A DNA stretch of 64,000 nt from Stigmatella aurantiaca DW4/3-1 (GTDB taxonomy: Bacteria > Myxococcota > Myxococcia > Myxococcales > Myxococcaceae). Each line of letters starts with the position of its first letter. Positions within the stretch are counted from its first letter, which is position 1. Below are positions 62,735 to 64,000 of this stretch, piece after piece. The stretch lies in assembly GCF_000165485.1 (NCBI RefSeq), contig NC_014623.1:9814893-9878892 (forward strand), read 5' to 3'. Under the pieces are notes generated by a model. It ran no database searches, was not told the origin of the DNA, and saw only the letters and a list, made by a program, of their open reading frames with translations. The translations under genes and the position numbers were made by a program.

Positions 62735-63145
62735 ATGGCCTCCTCCATGCTGTCAATTTCCCCCCTGCTCACCGCCTGGGCGCTGGTGGCACTCCCGCCG
62801 CCTCCGTTCGGGGATGCGCGTCATCCGGTGACGCACGAGGTGTCCCGAGTCCAGCCCTCGCGGCGGGAGGCGCCGGGCGACAGCCAATTTCTGGGCGTGG
62901 CCTACCGCTTCTATCAAACCGTCGTGACGCCCATGGATGGGCCTCGCTGCGCGCACCGGCCCACCTGCTCGGCCTATGCGCGGCAGGCCATCGCGCGGCA
63001 TGGGCTGGTGGGGCTCTGGCTGGCTTATGACCGGCTGCTGCGCGATGCCCGCTCGTCGCAAGTCCGGGCCCTGCCGGTGGTCCTGGAACACGGGCGGTTC
63101 GTGTATCTGGATCCCCTGGAGGAGAGCACCTTCTGGTTACCCTGA
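62735..63145 (+). CDS. yidD: YidD-like membrane protein insertion efficiency factor
   Basis: A 136-residue protein whose residues ~58-105 are the YidD/DUF37 domain: YRFYQTVVTP, CAHRPTCSAYARQAIARHG and LAYDRLLRD. YidD supports YidC-mediated membrane insertion. Ordinary YidD is ~70-85 residues and follows rnpA; here the domain has an N-terminal hydrophobic leader (SPLLTAWALVALPPPPF), is not near rnpA or yidC, and is followed after 2 bases by a TPR membrane protein. So it may be a paralogue with a specialised role. ATG 62735 or 62747 could be the start. Confidence 0.82.
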   Translation: MASSMLSISPLLTAWALVALPPPPFGDARHPVTHEVSRVQPSRREAPGDSQFLGVAYRFYQTVVTPMDGPRCAHRPTCSAYARQAIARHGLVGLWLAYDRLLRDARSSQVRALPVVLEHGRFVYLDPLEESTFWLP

Positions 63146-63147
63146 CC

Positions 63148-63969
63148 TTGCTGGCCCTGGCACTCGCGGGCACCCCCGGGGCGGATGAGCAACTGGGCTT
63201 CGCCGGCGCGCTGCACGCCGAGGGCGACTATTACCGGGCGATCGGCGAGTACAAACGCTTTCTCTACCTCTACCCAGACGAGCCCCGGGCGGATGAGGCG
63301 CGGCTCTCCATCGGCCGGGCCTATGCGCAGGGCGGACAGGCCGACGCCGCCGAGGCCTATTTCCTGTCTCTGTCTGGCATCTCCCCCGCCTGGCGCTCCC
63401 GGTCGATGCTGGAGATCGGCTGGGCCCGCGCCATGGCGGGCCGGCCCGAGGCCGCGGCCCTGTCGCTCAAAGCCTTTCTCCGGGAGCCCGGCCCCCTGGC
63501 GGAGGACGGCGCGCACCGCGCCCGCTATCTGCTGGGTTGGTCCCTGCTGGAGCTGGGTCAGGGGAGCGAGGCCTCGCAGGCGTTCGCCGCCCTGCCCCCT
63601 TTTCCCGGGCAGGGGCGTCTCACCGAAGCGGCCCGGAGCTGGGGAGCCTTGCCGCGCAAGTCGCCCGTCCTGGCCGGCGTCCTGTCCCTCATCCCAGGGG
63701 CTGGGCACGTCTATATTGGAGAGCCCGTGGTGGGGCTCGCGGCCCTGGCCTGGAACGGCCTCTTCTCTTTCGCGCTCTACGAGTCCATCCGCCAGGAGCA
63801 GCTGGGCATCGCGGTGCTCCTGGGGGCGCTCGAGTCGCTCTGGTACACGGGCACGATCTTTGGCGCCGTCAGCGGGGCGCAGAAGTACAACCGGGACGTG
63901 CGCTGGCGGGCGCTCGATGCGCTGCGCCTGAGCGCCCCTGACCGCCCGGAGCGCTGGCCCCCCGGCTGA
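63148..63969 (+). CDS. TPR-type membrane protein
   Basis: A 273-residue protein. An N-terminal signal-like stretch (LALALAGT) precedes TPR-like helices (residues ~20-155: GDYYRAIGEYKRFLYLYPDE, RLSIGRAYAQGGQADAAEAY, DGAHRARYLLGWSLLELGQG). The C-terminal part (about 170-250) has two or three membrane helices with SLIPGAGHVYIGEPVVG, which resembles small TM2/DUF5683-type domains. The start is uncertain: TTG at 63148, 2 bases after the YidD stop. Function is unknown; coupling to the YidD-like gene is suggested by the spacing. Confidence 0.7.
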   Translation: MLALALAGTPGADEQLGFAGALHAEGDYYRAIGEYKRFLYLYPDEPRADEARLSIGRAYAQGGQADAAEAYFLSLSGISPAWRSRSMLEIGWARAMAGRPEAAALSLKAFLREPGPLAEDGAHRARYLLGWSLLELGQGSEASQAFAALPPFPGQGRLTEAARSWGALPRKSPVLAGVLSLIPGAGHVYIGEPVVGLAALAWNGLFSFALYESIRQEQLGIAVLLGALESLWYTGTIFGAVSGAQKYNRDVRWRALDALRLSAPDRPERWPPG

Positions 63970-64000
63970 GCCGCCCCGCCAGGGCTACGGCTTCGGGCAG

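Overview
The window is dense, high-GC DNA with about 56 protein genes, very short intergenic gaps and no tRNA, rRNA, IS element or CRISPR array that I can see. It looks chromosomal and myxobacterial, most likely from the Cystobacterineae (Stigmatella/Cystobacter/Archangium-like). The reasons are the two large Gly-rich surface proteins ending in MYXO-CTERM-like tails (AgmC-like), a PilT ATPase with a Pro/Ala-rich extension, many lipoproteins and secreted enzymes, and a gene-rich GC background. The organism is inferred from gene content only.

Left part (1-14.7 kb). A minus-strand group encodes a UshA-type 5'-nucleotidase lipoprotein, a CCA/poly(A)-polymerase head-domain protein, an ABC exporter and APS kinase (cysC, the PAPS-forming step). 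Facing away from it is a tightly packed plus-strand run: a probable beta-propeller protein, then an acyl/aryl-AMP ligase, a stand-alone carrier protein, a HemN/HemW-like radical SAM enzyme, a sulfotransferase, an SDR, a second sulfotransferase and a GrpB-family protein. Together this reads as a biosynthetic locus for an unknown carrier-bound, sulfated small molecule with its own PAPS supply and exporter. A second copy of the head-domain protein and another SDR follow.

14.7-20.2 kb holds a compact minus-strand three-gene module: a PD-(D/E)XK (DUF559-type) nuclease, a winged-helix-like protein and a 1072-residue protein with two P-loop domains, the second HerA-like. It may be an undescribed DNA-processing or anti-phage system. 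Palindromes lie upstream. 20.3-27.7 kb holds an RlpA/expansin-like secreted protein, then a divergent iron-type locus: a VKGC/HTTM protein and an imelysin-family lipoprotein on one side, a delta-60-repeat lipoprotein and a FecA-like TonB receptor on the other. A Fur-box-like perfect inverted repeat sits in the divergent promoter.

27.8-37.7 kb is a reductive pyrimidine catabolism operon: dihydropyrimidinase, beta-ureidopropionase, class III aminotransferase, PreT, PreA, NCS1 transporter and a secreted amidohydrolase. 37.7-51.7 kb carries glutathione peroxidase, a TSP3-repeat lipoprotein, PilT with a partner gene, a pseudo-receiver protein, a metallophosphoesterase, two tandem AgmC-like MYXO-CTERM proteins, an SDR lacking the usual catalytic Lys, and a subtilisin with a ricin-type lectin domain.

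51.8-64 kb carries a LysR/SDR divergent pair, ychF, the F0 half of ATP synthase (atpZ-atpI-atpB-atpE-atpF) with no F1 genes beside it, a GAF-rich sensor kinase, a fatty-acid-hydroxylase-family protein, a YebC-family regulator, a PEGA lipoprotein, a YidD-like protein and a TPR membrane protein. Most very long antisense reading frames here are GC-driven shadows and were left out.
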